A DNA stretch of 64,000 nucleotides from Leptospira vanthielii serovar Holland str. Waz Holland = ATCC 700522 (GCF_000332455.1 NZ_AOGY02000024.1:124001-188000); one strand, 5' to 3'; numbered from the stretch's first letter, positions 55,010 through 64,000 are shown. The notes: generated from the letters alone by a model not told the origin. A program made the numbers and translations.

Positions 55010-55470
55010 TCGACTTTTTATTAAAATCCAAATCGATGCGGGTTCGTGTGGCAGCCCTCATCCAAGATCCCAAGGGTAAAATTTTACTTGTACAACAGCA
55101 GAAAAAACAATCGGGGTATTGGCTACTTCCCGGTGGAGGGATTGAATTTGGGGAGTCGGGAGAAGAGGCACTCAAACGTGAACTAAACGAGGAGTTGTCT
55201 CTGGAGGTAAGCCAGATGGATTTTTTATTTTTAAATGAATCCATTGATCCGGATAAAAAACGCCACTTGATCCAAATTGTTTTTTTAACCAAAGTAAAAG
55301 ATTTGTTACCAATCCTAAATCCAAAAGAAAAAGCAATTTCTGGATTTGGTTACTTTACAACAAAAGAGATTTTATCTATGGACATTCGTCCGGACATTAA
55401 ACATTACTTCCGAGCTAAAAGCACAAATAAACCTAGATATATTTCCAGCCCATGGGTGAATGAACCATGA
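55006..55470 (+). CDS. NUDIX hydrolase
   Basis: The start at 55006 gives an ATGA overlap with rnc; an open extension to 54910 lies inside rnc. The 154-residue protein has the Nudix box beginning GGGIEFGESGEEALKREL and ending NEELSLEV, and a preceding LIQDPKGKILLVQQQKK strand. It cleaves nucleoside diphosphates linked to another moiety; substrate unknown. The last four bases overlap aroB. Confidence 0.9.
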   Translation: MIDFLLKSKSMRVRVAALIQDPKGKILLVQQQKKQSGYWLLPGGGIEFGESGEEALKRELNEELSLEVSQMDFLFLNESIDPDKKRHLIQIVFLTKVKDLLPILNPKEKAISGFGYFTTKEILSMDIRPDIKHYFRAKSTNKPRYISSPWVNEP

Positions 55471-56558
55471 AGTTGTCAGAACGTGAAATTATTGGGCAGG
55501 GGTTTCGTTACCCAATTGAATTACACGAAGACTTCCAGGGCTTATCCGAAAAATTAAATTCACTTCCCAAAGTTTCCAAAGTATATGTCCTCACAAGTCG
55601 TGAAATTGCTGGCATTTACGAAAAATACATTACAAAAGAACTAAACTCGCTGAACGTTCCTTTTTCTTTTATTTATTTAAAACCCGGTGAAAAGAACAAA
55701 CACATTGATCGGGTAAAGAAGGTCTACAACCAACTCATTGAAACAGATGCAGATAGAAAGGCAGTTGTTATCGCTTTTGGTGGGGGAGTTGTCGGAGACT
55801 TCGCTGGATTCATCGCAGCGACCTACCAGAGAGGTGTACGGTTTGTCCAGGTTCCTACGACACTTCTTGCTTGCGTTGATTCCTCTGTGGGGGGAAAGGT
55901 TGCAGTCAATGTAGATTCGGGTAAAAATATGGTAGGAGCTTTTTACCAACCAGAGTTTGTATTTGCACCTCTTTTTACCCTATCCACTTTACCAGAAAAA
56001 GAATGGAGTTGCGGACTTGCAGAAATTGTTAAACACGCATTTCTTGATGGCGGAGATTTTTTAGATAAAATATCCAAAACAAAACGTTCCGATTTTTCTG
56101 CCAATTCACCAACACTTCGTTATGCGATTGAGGAGTCGGTTCGAGTTAAGTCTGGGATTGTTTCTCAGGACGAAAAAGAAACGGGTTTACGTGCTGTTTT
56201 GAATTTGGGACATACCACGGGACATGCCATAGAATCCTTAACTCAATATAAAAAATACTCCCATGGGGAAGCAGTTGCTGTTGGTCTTGTGACAGCTTTG
56301 TTGTTATCACGAGAGCTTGTTGGTTTCTCAGAATCAAATTTTCAAAAAGCAATTACGCTTATGAAACAATTGGAACTTCCAACACGTTTAGGTGAGAAAC
56401 CAGATGAAATCCTAAAACATATGGAACATGATAAAAAAAAGGAAGGGACTTCCTTAAAATTTGTTCTATTGGAAGATTTTGGAAAACCAAAATTTGGTGT
56501 TTCTGTGGATCGTAAAACTATCTTTGAAATTTTAAAACGTCAGAAAGGGAAATTGTAG
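55467..56558 (+). CDS. aroB: 3-dehydroquinate synthase
   Basis: Second shikimate enzyme, 363 residues, NAD- and metal-dependent. GEKNKHIDRVKKVYNQL, FGGGVVGDFAGFIAATYQRGVRFVQVPTTLLACVDSSVGGKVAVN, NMVGAFYQP, CGLAEIVKHAFL and LNLGHTTGHAIE with the metal histidines. Overlaps the NUDIX gene by four bases and ends one base before the MscS gene. Confidence 0.96.
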   Translation: MKLSEREIIGQGFRYPIELHEDFQGLSEKLNSLPKVSKVYVLTSREIAGIYEKYITKELNSLNVPFSFIYLKPGEKNKHIDRVKKVYNQLIETDADRKAVVIAFGGGVVGDFAGFIAATYQRGVRFVQVPTTLLACVDSSVGGKVAVNVDSGKNMVGAFYQPEFVFAPLFTLSTLPEKEWSCGLAEIVKHAFLDGGDFLDKISKTKRSDFSANSPTLRYAIEESVRVKSGIVSQDEKETGLRAVLNLGHTTGHAIESLTQYKKYSHGEAVAVGLVTALLLSRELVGFSESNFQKAITLMKQLELPTRLGEKPDEILKHMEHDKKKEGTSLKFVLLEDFGKPKFGVSVDRKTIFEILKRQKGKL

Positions 56559-56559
56559 A

Positions 56560-57456
56560 ATGGGTGGAGGAAGCCTAAAAGAATTCTATTTGGATTTGAA
56601 TCCATTAACACTGCTTCGTAGTTCCGGTCGTGATTTTGCAGAAACTATGATCCTATTTGGATACATGGTAGTTTTTGCTATTTTTTCCTATAAAATCACA
56701 ATGGTTCTTGTTGAGAGAATCAAACCAGCACCCGATGCCGTTCACGAATACAACCGCAGAAAAGTGGCTCGTATGGGTTTCCTTTTGGTTTTCGGAATTG
56801 CTTATCTTCCCGTTATTTTTTCTAGTTTATCACTCCTGCCAACTGTCCTTGGTCTTGCTGGCGCGGGGATTGTCATTTCGCTGAAAGAAGTTTGGCTGAA
56901 TATGGTCGGTTGGTTTATGATTATGGGAGGTAATGGATTTAAGGTTGGTGACCGAATTGAGATCGACAACATCAAAGGGGATGTTGTGAATATTGGTTTT
57001 TTTAAGTTCACTCTACTTGAAATTGCAGCAGATCCCAGATTTGAACAATCCACAAACAGACTCATTCATTTCCCGAATTATAACGTTGTATTACATCGAT
57101 TTTTTATCGTTTCGGAAACCATGGATTTTGTTTGGGATGAGTTTCGTGTGTATTTGGATTTGAATTCTAATTGGGAAAAAGCAGAAAAAATTTGTTCTCA
57201 AATTCTGAATGAAGAATTGGTATTAGCACCAGAACTAGTAGAATCAAAAATTCGCGAGATGTCAAAAAATTACCTGGTGAGGCTTGGCAAAACCACTCCT
57301 ATTGTGTATACTTCCTTAGAACCAGAAGGAACGATCCTAATGTGTTTGCGATATTTAACGCCTATTAGGTCAAAGCGTCTTAATCGAATCCTTATCTCCA
57401 AAGAAATTCTTACAAAGTTCAAAAATGAAAATGACATCCACATCTACTCCCATTAA
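56560..57456 (+). CDS. MscS-family mechanosensitive channel
   Basis: A 298-residue membrane protein: helices at about 25-42, 68-85 and the pore-lining TM3 at about 90-115 (VLGLAGAGIVISLKEVWLNMVGWFMIM), followed by the beta domain with FKVGDRIEIDNIKGDVVNIGFFKFTLLEI and NRLIHFPNYNVV. The C-terminal mixed alpha-beta domain ends near HIYSH. An osmotic relief valve in the inner membrane. Overlaps the MORN gene by 32 bases. Confidence 0.9.
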   Translation: MGGGSLKEFYLDLNPLTLLRSSGRDFAETMILFGYMVVFAIFSYKITMVLVERIKPAPDAVHEYNRRKVARMGFLLVFGIAYLPVIFSSLSLLPTVLGLAGAGIVISLKEVWLNMVGWFMIMGGNGFKVGDRIEIDNIKGDVVNIGFFKFTLLEIAADPRFEQSTNRLIHFPNYNVVLHRFFIVSETMDFVWDEFRVYLDLNSNWEKAEKICSQILNEELVLAPELVESKIREMSKNYLVRLGKTTPIVYTSLEPEGTILMCLRYLTPIRSKRLNRILISKEILTKFKNENDIHIYSH

Positions 57457-58171
57457 AGATAATTCCATTTGGATCTTTGTATCCTTACTTCTTTTTGTTT
57501 TGTTGGCCGGTGTAATTTTGGGTCCATGTAAAGGTGGCACAACAAAACATAACTCAATTCCAAAAGAAGCGGTGTACAATAAAAAAACAAACTACTATAG
57601 TTTAACTAGTGAAGGTATCTATCGGGAGTGGTATGAAAATGGAAATTTAATCACAGAATTTCCGGTAAATGCACTCGGTCAACCCGATGGATATAGCAAA
57701 AAATTAAACTATCTTACTGGAATTACTATCATGGAAGGGAAATTTTTAAACGGAGATCGAGATGGTCTTTGGAAGTTTTATTTCTCTGATGGAAAGATTT
57801 ATATTGAACAAAACTACAAATCGGGGAATCGAAAGAAACAATTGTGGATTCAAACTGCCGAACTTGGAAATGAAACGGGATCGTTCCATAGATATTTCCG
57901 AAGTGGTAGGTTAAACGAAAAAGGTTTCTTTGATGGTGGGCTTCGCACTGGGGACTGGGTGCGTTATTATCCAGACACTAGAGTGGAAGAGAAAGGTAGT
58001 TACGAAAACGACAAAAAAGTAGGTGAATGGTTTTATTATTATCCCACTGGCGCTAAAGAAGCCTCTGAAGTTTACTCCGATGAAGGAGATTTGATTGCGA
58101 GGTCAACCTATTATCCAAATGGGAAGGAATGGTGTTTAGTGAGGAAAGGGAAGGAACCAGAGTGCCATTAG
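57425..58171 (+). CDS. MORN/YwqK-type repeat protein, membrane-anchored
   Basis: A 248-residue protein with one N-terminal hydrophobic segment (about 15-37) ending in GPC, then repeats of the MORN_2 type: EGIYREWYENGNL, MEGKFLNGDRDGLWKFYFSDGKI, NEKGFFDGGLRTGDWVRYYPDTR and EKGSYENDKKVGEWFYYYPTG. Some database entries call such proteins YwqK antitoxins, but no toxin gene is adjacent. A peptidoglycan or lipid interaction is possible, unproven. The start is inside the mscS gene; an ATG two codons later is also possible. Confidence 0.85.
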   Translation: MKMTSTSTPIKDNSIWIFVSLLLFVLLAGVILGPCKGGTTKHNSIPKEAVYNKKTNYYSLTSEGIYREWYENGNLITEFPVNALGQPDGYSKKLNYLTGITIMEGKFLNGDRDGLWKFYFSDGKIYIEQNYKSGNRKKQLWIQTAELGNETGSFHRYFRSGRLNEKGFFDGGLRTGDWVRYYPDTRVEEKGSYENDKKVGEWFYYYPTGAKEASEVYSDEGDLIARSTYYPNGKEWCLVRKGKEPECH

Positions 58172-58182
58172 GCACTCCTTTC
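58160..58182. terminator. Terminator overlapping the MORN stop codon
   Basis: GAGTGCC (58160-58166), loop ATTA, GGCACTC (58171-58177). The TAG stop (58169-58171) is inside the loop. CTTTC follows on the + side; on the minus side it ends the convergent membrane-protein gene. Confidence 0.55.
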
Positions 58183-58189
58183 ATGTGGA

Positions 58190-59209
58190 TTAGAATTCGG
58201 TGGCTTTACCGAAGAGACCCAAATGGTTTTGGATTAAGTCAATATTAAACAACAAAAGACTAAACAAAAACGTTACAAACAAAACAATCAAAATGGTGCT
58301 AAACACAGCCCAGAAACTATTTCTTAAAAATCTAAATTGTAGATAAGCAAAACTAACAGCCAGGTTCTTCCAGTTGTTACTATTTGGTTCTCCACCCACT
58401 TTTTTGTAGTTGAAGATATAAAACAGAGATAAAAGCCCAAGTAAAAAGAATATAAAGTAACTAAATTCAGTTACGTAGTGTTTTTGTAAGAGAAAGAGAG
58501 GAATGTAAATTAAATTTCCAATCAAAATCCCAATTAGGATGATGATGGCAACATGAAAAACAGGGGCAAAGATGGATCCTGTTTTTGTATTACTTGGTGA
58601 TCTACCTTCTTCCTCTAAGGAAGAGGAAAACTGGAGAGATTGAAATCCTTCTGCCAATTCTTTGTTTTTTAAAATTAAACGGTAAGAGATGATTGTGATC
58701 ACATAAGTGAAAACTAAAAAGACAAAATAGAAGTAGGATAAAACTTCCTTTTGTAGCATTAGGTTGAATTGAAAAAAGACTTTTGGCGCTAATACGAGAA
58801 AAGAAACAGGATAAAAAACATTTGCCAAAGACTTATGAAACCAAACTCGAAAGGCATAAGAAACTGCCGTTGAAAAGGTTAATAATAAATAAAATAGGGA
58901 AAGCCCAAGTAGTAACTTTTGTCCCACTAAAACACGTTTGATATTGTCTTTGGTTTCTTCTTGTTCTGTATCAACGGGGAGTTCTCTGGATTCCAACTCT
59001 ACCAAAAAAGATTCTAAATAAGAAATCCGATTTAATACTCCATTTTCAGAAATCACTTTTGGTTTCATGGATTCCATCGCCGATTCTGAAGTTTCTGCTG
59101 CGATATAGTCAGGGAATTGAACTGTGTAATCGACAAAGAGGGAGTGGATGATTACGATAGCAATGAATATAGGTGTAATGATAGGGAGTTGTTTTTTCAA
59201 TTTTTCCAT
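58190..59209 (-). CDS. Polytopic membrane protein, hypothetical
   Basis: From the ATG at 59209, about 339 residues; an extension to 59281 would start inside the upstream gene. An N-terminal helix (about 8-27) is followed by a soluble loop of about 75 residues, then five or six more helices at about 105-130, 140-165, 175-195, 220-245, 250-275 and 305-330, ending in the cytoplasm. No family recognised. Its start lies five bases after the stop of the upstream tail-anchored gene, so the two form an operon and may form one complex. Confidence 0.65.
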   Translation of the reverse strand: MEKLKKQLPIITPIFIAIVIIHSLFVDYTVQFPDYIAAETSESAMESMKPKVISENGVLNRISYLESFLVELESRELPVDTEQEETKDNIKRVLVGQKLLLGLSLFYLLLTFSTAVSYAFRVWFHKSLANVFYPVSFLVLAPKVFFQFNLMLQKEVLSYFYFVFLVFTYVITIISYRLILKNKELAEGFQSLQFSSSLEEEGRSPSNTKTGSIFAPVFHVAIIILIGILIGNLIYIPLFLLQKHYVTEFSYFIFFLLGLLSLFYIFNYKKVGGEPNSNNWKNLAVSFAYLQFRFLRNSFWAVFSTILIVLFVTFLFSLLLFNIDLIQNHLGLFGKATEF

Positions 59210-59214
59210 AGAGA

Positions 59215-60201
59215 TTATAAGATCACAAAAATAGTCATCATACCAATAGCAAGGACTACTAACATAATGATGTAAGGCCATAAATGAAAACTTTCATCCG
59301 CAGAAAGAGTCGGATTCTGTTTTGCTTTTGAGACTGCTACTGTTGGTGAGGCAACCGAATTCATGATGTTGGCTGCACCTTGTTGGCTGTCGGTGGTTTT
59401 GATTTTTACAGAGTTTTCTTCCTCAATGATTTTCCCGTATACTTGCTCATTGATTTTGATGACAACTTCCGAAAAATTCTTGTTATTCGAGATGTTCACA
59501 ATTTTAGCGGGAATTTGTTTGATCGCACCAGACTCTTCTTTCAATTCTAAGGCATTGATAATAGAATCTGTGACTGCGTCTCCTGGAACCAAACGGATGT
59601 ACACATTGTCACCTGCTTTCAGTTCTACGAGTGGTGTTCCATTTACGGGAGAGAGTTGGAATTTGAATTGAACAATTTGTTTATCCGCAGGAATTAAAAA
59701 ACCAGAGGCTTGAGGAACTGGTGTTACCGGAGGCGCTTCTTTTTTTGCAATTTCCTCTTCATCCACGGTGGTTTTGGAAATATCGTTTGGATCGATTAGT
59801 TCAAAATGGATTTCGACCTTGGGTTCCGTGTTCCCTGAGGTTCTTTTGTGAATTTCACTAAAAACAAAATCCAAACGATCTGTTAGGTTGTGATCCATGT
59901 AATGGAGGATTTCTTCCAAAAAACTTTCTGAGCCAAATTTGGTTTTGATCAGCTCTTGGAGGGACTTGGTAATGTTTTTTTGTTGGTCCCCTTTGTAGAT
60001 GACCCTCTGCATCCGGTTGTAAAAGTCCTGAAATGTGGACCGAACGGGCAAAAGGGACAGTGGGCTTGTACATGAAACTCCCTCAAACTTCACCGATTTG
60101 GTTTCAACCGGGTCAATGACGGCAGCAATCATGGTGTAGACCATGTTGGCTTCGTCTCGAAGGTTTACTTTGACAGAATAATAGTTTGGTGTCTCAGGCA
60201 T
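59215..60201 (-). CDS. Tail-anchored protein with PilZ-like/strand-rich body, hypothetical
   Basis: A 328-residue protein: a soluble body and a single C-terminal membrane helix (about 306-326). The body has NYYSVKVNLRDEANM and later strands (ADKQIVQFKFQLSPVNGTPLVEL, GDNVYIRLVPGD, PAKIVNISNNKNFSEVVIKIN); the last stretch weakly recalls a PilZ beta-barrel (inference, low). A proline-rich linker with PPVTPVPQ lies near residue 155. Co-transcribed with the following membrane protein. Confidence 0.6.
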   Translation of the reverse strand: MPETPNYYSVKVNLRDEANMVYTMIAAVIDPVETKSVKFEGVSCTSPLSLLPVRSTFQDFYNRMQRVIYKGDQQKNITKSLQELIKTKFGSESFLEEILHYMDHNLTDRLDFVFSEIHKRTSGNTEPKVEIHFELIDPNDISKTTVDEEEIAKKEAPPVTPVPQASGFLIPADKQIVQFKFQLSPVNGTPLVELKAGDNVYIRLVPGDAVTDSIINALELKEESGAIKQIPAKIVNISNNKNFSEVVIKINEQVYGKIIEEENSVKIKTTDSQQGAANIMNSVASPTVAVSKAKQNPTLSADESFHLWPYIIMLVVLAIGMMTIFVIL

Positions 60202-60207
60202 AAGGTT

Positions 60208-60250
60208 CTTTTTTGACAGTATCCATCTTTAGAAGAAAGCTGTCAAAAAG
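60208..60250 (-). promoter_or_regulatory. Divergent promoter region with inverted TTGACA
   Basis: CTTTTTTGACAG (60208-60219) and CTGTCAAAAAG (60240-60250) form an inverted repeat. On the minus strand TTGACA (60246-60241), a 17-base spacer and GATACT (60223-60218) make a good promoter for the gene ending at 60201, with a short leader. The + copy of TTGACA lacks a good -10. The repeat could also bind a regulator covering both genes. Confidence 0.5.
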
Positions 60251-60261
60251 ATTAGGTCATC

Positions 60262-61614
60262 ATGGGAATCGTCTCTTTAATCACAATCCGTTACATCCGA
60301 GGGTCCAGAGTTCTGGGTTTCCTCTCTATCAAATCCAGGCTGTCGTTCATTGTTATGGCGGTCGGAGTGGGACTCCTAGTAGTAGTCCTCTCCATTTTCA
60401 ACGGATTCCAAAAACAAGTAAAGGAATCACTTTGGCAAGGGGGGCCTCATATCACCATTGAGAACTCTTACGGTTCTGGTGCCATTTATGATTACGAAAA
60501 GGTCATCAAACACCTGAAGGAAGACCCGAAACTTGCGGAGTCCTTTGTTTCCGTAGAAGGAAATATCACAAGCCACGGTCTCATCCAAAGTAATAACAAC
60601 TTCAACCCGATTATGATTCGCGCAGTTCCCGTGGACTCCGTAGAAAAATTGGTGGAGAATGGTCTACCGAACTTTCCTCGGATCTTACAATACGATCGAG
60701 ATGAAATCCAAGCTATCAATTCTAAAAAGTTGGTGGTTGTCGGAAAAGAAATGAGTGCCATTTACGGATACGGTCTCGGTCGTGAGATTACCATGGCAGT
60801 TCCTGGGGGAAGGTTTACTGTCGAACGAGGGGTTCAAGTGAACGTAAAAACCTTTCGTTTAGTTGGACTTTTTAAAACGGGTTATTATAACTACGATTCA
60901 AAGTTTGTGTTTTTGTCTCTTCCGCAAGCCCAAGAGTTTTTTAAAATGGAAGGTGCAGTAAACCAAGTGGCAATTAAGGTTCGTTCTCTAGATGATTTAA
61001 AACTGACTAAACATAGAATTTTATCTCGGTTAAACGAAGAGAATTGGAATCCAAAAATTCAAGAGGAAACTTCATGGTCTGTGCGAACCATTGCAGAAGA
61101 ACAAGAAAACTTTTTGGCAGCCCTAAGACTTGAAAAAACAATCATCTCTATCATTGTTTTTCTTTTTATCGTTCTTGCTGCCCTTGGGATGGTGGCAACT
61201 GTGCACTCTCTCATCCGTGCGAAACGTAGATCCATTGGAACATTAAAAGCACTTGGTCTTGCATCCAATGATATACTACTTATCTTTACTTTGAATGCAA
61301 TGATCGTCGGAATTCTATCTTCGCTTGTGGGTGGGATGACGGGAATCTTCATTGCTACAAAATTAGAAGTCATCATCAATATCATTTCTGAGATTATCAA
61401 TGGGGTTGGTGGTTTACTCAATCCAGGCGATTGGGATCCAGTGGAACTTGTTCCAAAAGATATTTATTATTTTGACCATATCCCTGTGGATATCGATATA
61501 TCTTTTATTTTTATGGTGACAACAGCCGCAACGATCCTCTCTGGACTTGCTGGTTATTTTCCGGCACGTATGGCAGCTAATCTAAACCCTGTGGATACAA
61601 TAAGAAATGACTGA
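60262..61614 (+). CDS. Lipoprotein-release-type ABC transporter permease (LolC/LolE-like)
   Basis: A 450-residue inner-membrane protein: helix 1 at about 28-50, a large periplasmic domain (about 50-285), and three C-terminal helices (near 292-315, 340-365 and 408-430) forming the FtsX-like region, with [25 protein letters not shown] before the third. The layout matches LolC/LolE, which extract lipoproteins from the inner membrane. One permease gene suggests a homodimer. ATG 60262; coupled to the ATPase gene by an eight-base overlap. Confidence 0.9.
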   Translation: MGIVSLITIRYIRGSRVLGFLSIKSRLSFIVMAVGVGLLVVVLSIFNGFQKQVKESLWQGGPHITIENSYGSGAIYDYEKVIKHLKEDPKLAESFVSVEGNITSHGLIQSNNNFNPIMIRAVPVDSVEKLVENGLPNFPRILQYDRDEIQAINSKKLVVVGKEMSAIYGYGLGREITMAVPGGRFTVERGVQVNVKTFRLVGLFKTGYYNYDSKFVFLSLPQAQEFFKMEGAVNQVAIKVRSLDDLKLTKHRILSRLNEENWNPKIQEETSWSVRTIAEEQENFLAALRLEKTIISIIVFLFIVLAALGMVATVHSLIRAKRRSIGTLKALGLASNDILLIFTLNAMIVGILSSLVGGMTGIFIATKLEVIINIISEIINGVGGLLNPGDWDPVELVPKDIYYFDHIPVDIDISFIFMVTTAATILSGLAGYFPARMAANLNPVDTIRND

Positions 61615-62302
61615 TATAAGTGTAAAACCAACTGTTTCTGTTCGCAAATTAGAAAAATACTACCAGGTTGTAGACAAAAAGTACCATATCATTTCTGGTC
61701 TTGATTTTGAAGTGATGCCTGGTGAGATTGTTTCTGTGGAAGGGGCATCGGGTGTGGGAAAATCCACACTTCTCAATATCCTTGGTGCCATGGATTCTTT
61801 TGACGATGGTGAGGTGGAAGTTTGTGGGGTCAGTCTAAAAAACCTAAATGAAAAACAAAGAGAAACTTTCCGTGCTGAAAAAATTTCTTTTATTTTCCAA
61901 CAACATCTTTTGTTACCAGACTTCACTGCATTGGAAAATGTGATGATGCCTCTTCTCATTGCCCGGATGAATCCGAGTGTCGCCAAAGGACAAGCCACAG
62001 AGATTTTAAAAAAAGTAGGCCTTGGGGAAAGGACTGGAAGTTTTCCTTCCCAACTATCGGGAGGAGAGAGTGCGAGAGTCGGTGTCGCTCGGGCCCTTGT
62101 GGGAAGAAGACAACTGATTTTGGCCGATGAACCCACAGGAAACTTAGACCGGGATAACTCAAGACATCTCATGGATCTTATTAAAGAACTCCAAAACGAA
62201 TTTAAGTTTTCTTTGATTCTTGTGACTCATGACTTGGAGCTTGCCTCCATGGCTCATAAACGGAACAGAATTGTTTCAGGACAGCTAACGCCAGTTACGT
62301 AA
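61607..62302 (+). CDS. lolD: ABC transporter ATP-binding protein (LolD-like)
   Basis: A 231-residue ATPase: Walker [13 protein letters not shown] near residue 46, Q-loop [21 protein letters not shown] (a LolD/MacB-style QxxxLLPxxTALENV), signature [15 protein letters not shown] and Walker [13 protein letters not shown]. It should power the adjacent permease in sorting outer-membrane lipoproteins, consistent with the many lipoproteins here. Confidence 0.93.
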   Translation: MTDISVKPTVSVRKLEKYYQVVDKKYHIISGLDFEVMPGEIVSVEGASGVGKSTLLNILGAMDSFDDGEVEVCGVSLKNLNEKQRETFRAEKISFIFQQHLLLPDFTALENVMMPLLIARMNPSVAKGQATEILKKVGLGERTGSFPSQLSGGESARVGVARALVGRRQLILADEPTGNLDRDNSRHLMDLIKELQNEFKFSLILVTHDLELASMAHKRNRIVSGQLTPVT

Positions 62303-62303
62303 T

Positions 62304-63083
62304 ATGATTTTTTGTCGTTTTTGCGGAACCAAAGAAATTCAGTTTCGTAAAAGCGGCAAGTTCGGGTGTATCCACTGCGCCCAAATTTTTAATTATCCCA
62401 AACCAAATCGCAGAACAAAAATTCCTGAAAGCATAATCCAAACTTTAGAATCCTTCGTAAAAACGAATGCAAAGTCTTTAAGACTTTTGTCATTACGAAC
62501 TCGGATCACAAGAAATCTAAGATCGAGTTTGTTTCCTTTTTATGATCCATTCATCGAAAAATCCAAACAATTGTTAGTTGAAATTGGACTAGGTTCTCAA
62601 TTGTATTCGGATGCAGACTTACCTTCTTTGGATTCTACTGAGAAGCCGGAACCTAGGATGGGCTTTTATTTAGGTTCGGAAGACCATGTACGGTGGGAAG
62701 AAATCTCACTTCAGGCATTTGCGAATCGAAATCAAAATTTAACCCAAAAAAAACAGAGAATTGGTCTTTTTCGATTTTTGTTCCAAAAATCTCACTGGGC
62801 AGAGTTTCCCGAGATTGGATTTGTTTCTTCTTGTCCTACCAATTTAGGGACTGGAAGGAGGGATTCGATACTCTTGGAATTAGATCCAGAGGTCAGTTTG
62901 CAGTTTTTTTCAATTTTACAAACATTACCTGAATTTGGTATAGAATTTGCTCCATCCACCGATCATAGAATGAGGAACTTCGGAAAAGACCGTGTTCTTG
63001 TCGTAAAAATCTCGTGGAAGAACGTTTTGGCAGTTCAAAAACGTCAGTTTTACAAAATTCTTGGTTTACTAGGCTCCTATTAA
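62304..63083 (+). CDS. McsA-McsB-like fusion: zinc finger plus shortened protein-arginine-kinase domain
   Basis: A 259-residue protein, start two bases after lolD. Residues 1-30 form a zinc finger (Cys4, Cys7, Cys22, Cys25) whose GKFGCIHC end matches McsA, the activator of the McsB kinase. From about residue 58 it resembles the phosphagen-kinase fold of McsB: an SxRxR motif at 63-67 (SLRTRITRNL), EDH at 126-128 in place of NEEDH, and SCPTNLGTGRR at 176-186. These are ATP- and guanidinium-site motifs. The C-terminal glutamate loop (RG-x-GE of McsB) and the C-terminal arginine-phosphate receptor region are not seen, and the protein is much shorter than the 350-residue McsB. clpC follows immediately, as in ctsR-mcsA-mcsB-clpC operons. 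Confidence 0.85.
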   Translation: MIFCRFCGTKEIQFRKSGKFGCIHCAQIFNYPKPNRRTKIPESIIQTLESFVKTNAKSLRLLSLRTRITRNLRSSLFPFYDPFIEKSKQLLVEIGLGSQLYSDADLPSLDSTEKPEPRMGFYLGSEDHVRWEEISLQAFANRNQNLTQKKQRIGLFRFLFQKSHWAEFPEIGFVSSCPTNLGTGRRDSILLELDPEVSLQFFSILQTLPEFGIEFAPSTDHRMRNFGKDRVLVVKISWKNVLAVQKRQFYKILGLLGSY

Positions 63084-63143
63084 ACCGGTACGGTCATGAT
63101 GGGAACAAGGACGTTCGTCTAATTAATAAAGGCAGGGTGCGGC

Positions 63144-64000
63144 ATGTTGGAATTCACAAAAAGAGCAAAAAGAGTCATCAACGAAATCGCCCAAGATGAG
63201 GCGAAACGTTTGGGTTCCGATTTTATCGGTCCTGAACACATTCTACTTGGGCTTCTCCGGGAGGAGGACTCTGTCGCGATTAAGATTCTTACGAATCTAA
63301 ACATCAATTTGAACGAACTCCGTAAAGAAGTCGAAAAGAGAACTCGTGAGGGTTCCGGTGCCTTGTTACTTGATGTAAGCCAAGGACAAGACAAATACCA
63401 AAAAATGATCGAAGTTTCTAAAGAGGAAGCAAAACGCCTCAAACATAACTATGTAGGAACGGAACACATTCTTTTGGCACTACTTCGCGATAACAATAAT
63501 ATCGCCGGTGGATCGTTATCATCTTTCAGCGTAAATTATAACGTCATCAAATCAGAGATTTTACGTCTTCTCGGAGCACCACCTTCAGGTGCAGTGGGAG
63601 GCGGGGCAACTGGAACACAATCGGGTCCACAAGGCCAAACGCAAACAGCGGCTCCGAGACAAGAAAAAAGCAAAACTCCGATTTTAGATGAGTTTGCACG
63701 GGATTTAACACAACTAGCGCGTGAGAAAAAATTGGATCCAGTGATTGGTCGTTCGAAAGAAATCGAACGGGTCATCCAAATCCTTTCTCGTAAAACAAAA
63801 AATAACCCCGTTCTCGTGGGAGAATCAGGTGTGGGAAAAACCGCCATTGTGGAAGGCCTTGCCCAAGCAGTGATTGAAAAATTGGTTCCTGATCTTCTTT
63901 TCGACAAACGAGTGTTATCTTTGGATCTAGCAAGCCTAATTGCTGGTACTAAATATCGTGGTGAGTTTGAAGAACGATTGAAAAAAATCATGAAAGAAAT
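63144..64000 (+). CDS. clpC: ClpC-type AAA+ unfoldase, N-terminal part (runs off the right edge)
   Basis: The first 285 residues are visible. Two Clp N-terminal repeats (residues 5-75 and 80-150) read [33 protein letters not shown] and [13 protein letters not shown]; a glycine/glutamine-rich linker follows (about 155-185), then the first AAA+ domain with [22 protein letters not shown], Walker [17 protein letters not shown] and [12 protein letters not shown]. The end, ClpP-loop and second AAA+ domain are beyond the window. An AGGG site precedes the ATG. It unfolds proteins for ClpP. Confidence 0.96.
   Translation, partial: MLEFTKRAKRVINEIAQDEAKRLGSDFIGPEHILLGLLREEDSVAIKILTNLNINLNELRKEVEKRTREGSGALLLDVSQGQDKYQKMIEVSKEEAKRLKHNYVGTEHILLALLRDNNNIAGGSLSSFSVNYNVIKSEILRLLGAPPSGAVGGGATGTQSGPQGQTQTAAPRQEKSKTPILDEFARDLTQLAREKKLDPVIGRSKEIERVIQILSRKTKNNPVLVGESGVGKTAIVEGLAQAVIEKLVPDLLFDKRVLSLDLASLIAGTKYRGEFEERLKKIMKE

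Noticed and set aside
57425..58171. YwqK-type antitoxin suggesting a toxin-antitoxin pair.
   Set aside because: The repeats are MORN_2 and no toxin-like gene is next to it; the neighbours are mscS and a convergent membrane protein.
1..64000. CRISPR array, prophage or insertion sequence.
   Set aside because: I saw no regularly spaced direct repeats, transposase motifs, integrase or phage structural genes on either strand.

Overview
The window comes from a spirochaete of the genus Leptospira, most likely from the saprophytic (L. biflexa-like) branch. The basis is the gene content and lineage habits: loose-lipobox lipoproteins, abundant class III cyclases, membrane-anchored AraC regulators, HisKA_2-type GAF/PAS kinases, an AT-leaning composition with GC-rich intergenic elements, and several TTG/GTG starts. 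The species assignment is an inference from recalled family features; no database search was run. I see no tRNA, rRNA, CRISPR array or transposase.

Region 1 (1-14.9 kb) is accessory. It holds the N-terminal half of a membrane protein, a degraded response-regulator/PAS fragment, an NHL-propeller lipoprotein, an SGNH-hydrolase lipoprotein, a TetR regulator divergent from a SnoaL-like exported protein with a twin palindromic operator between them, and an AraC/GyrI regulator with a VOC protein. A GT-C-like membrane protein, a trehalose locus (OtsA-OtsB fusion coupled by a one-base overlap to a GH15 hydrolase) and two overlapping small lipoproteins follow.

Region 2 (14.9-31.4 kb) is a long + strand housekeeping run: rpsB-tsf-pyrH-frr-uppS-cdsA-dxr-rseP-proS (translation, isoprenoid/phospholipid synthesis, envelope proteolysis), trpBA, a CHASE2 adenylate cyclase, dxs and a TPR protein. 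Most genes overlap or nearly abut.

Region 3 (31.4-43.8 kb) is mixed: lineage-specific proteins, a thioredoxin-reductase-like flavoprotein whose start codon lies inside a perfect palindrome, an 845-residue protein with a cyclic-nucleotide-binding-like N-terminus, aroA, a GHKL ATPase, a membrane AraC regulator flanked by related palindromes, a gluzincin-type metallopeptidase and a GAF-PAS-HisKA_2 kinase.

Region 4 (43.9-58.2 kb) contains cmk-rpsA-TPR-hisG, then rpmF-plsX-fabG, and later acpP-rnc-nudix-aroB-mscS-MORN. The fatty-acid/ribosome cluster is interrupted between fabG and acpP by an opposite-strand block: a tandem DUF1538 membrane protein translationally linked to a triple PII-like protein, plus a frameshifted lipoprotein.

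Region 5 (58.2-64 kb) has a minus-strand pair of membrane proteins, a LolC/E-LolD-type ABC transporter, a single-chain McsA-McsB-like protein (zinc finger fused to a shortened protein-arginine-kinase domain) and the start of clpC. The McsA-McsB fusion beside clpC and the DUF1538/triple-PII pair are the strongest candidates for poorly described systems.
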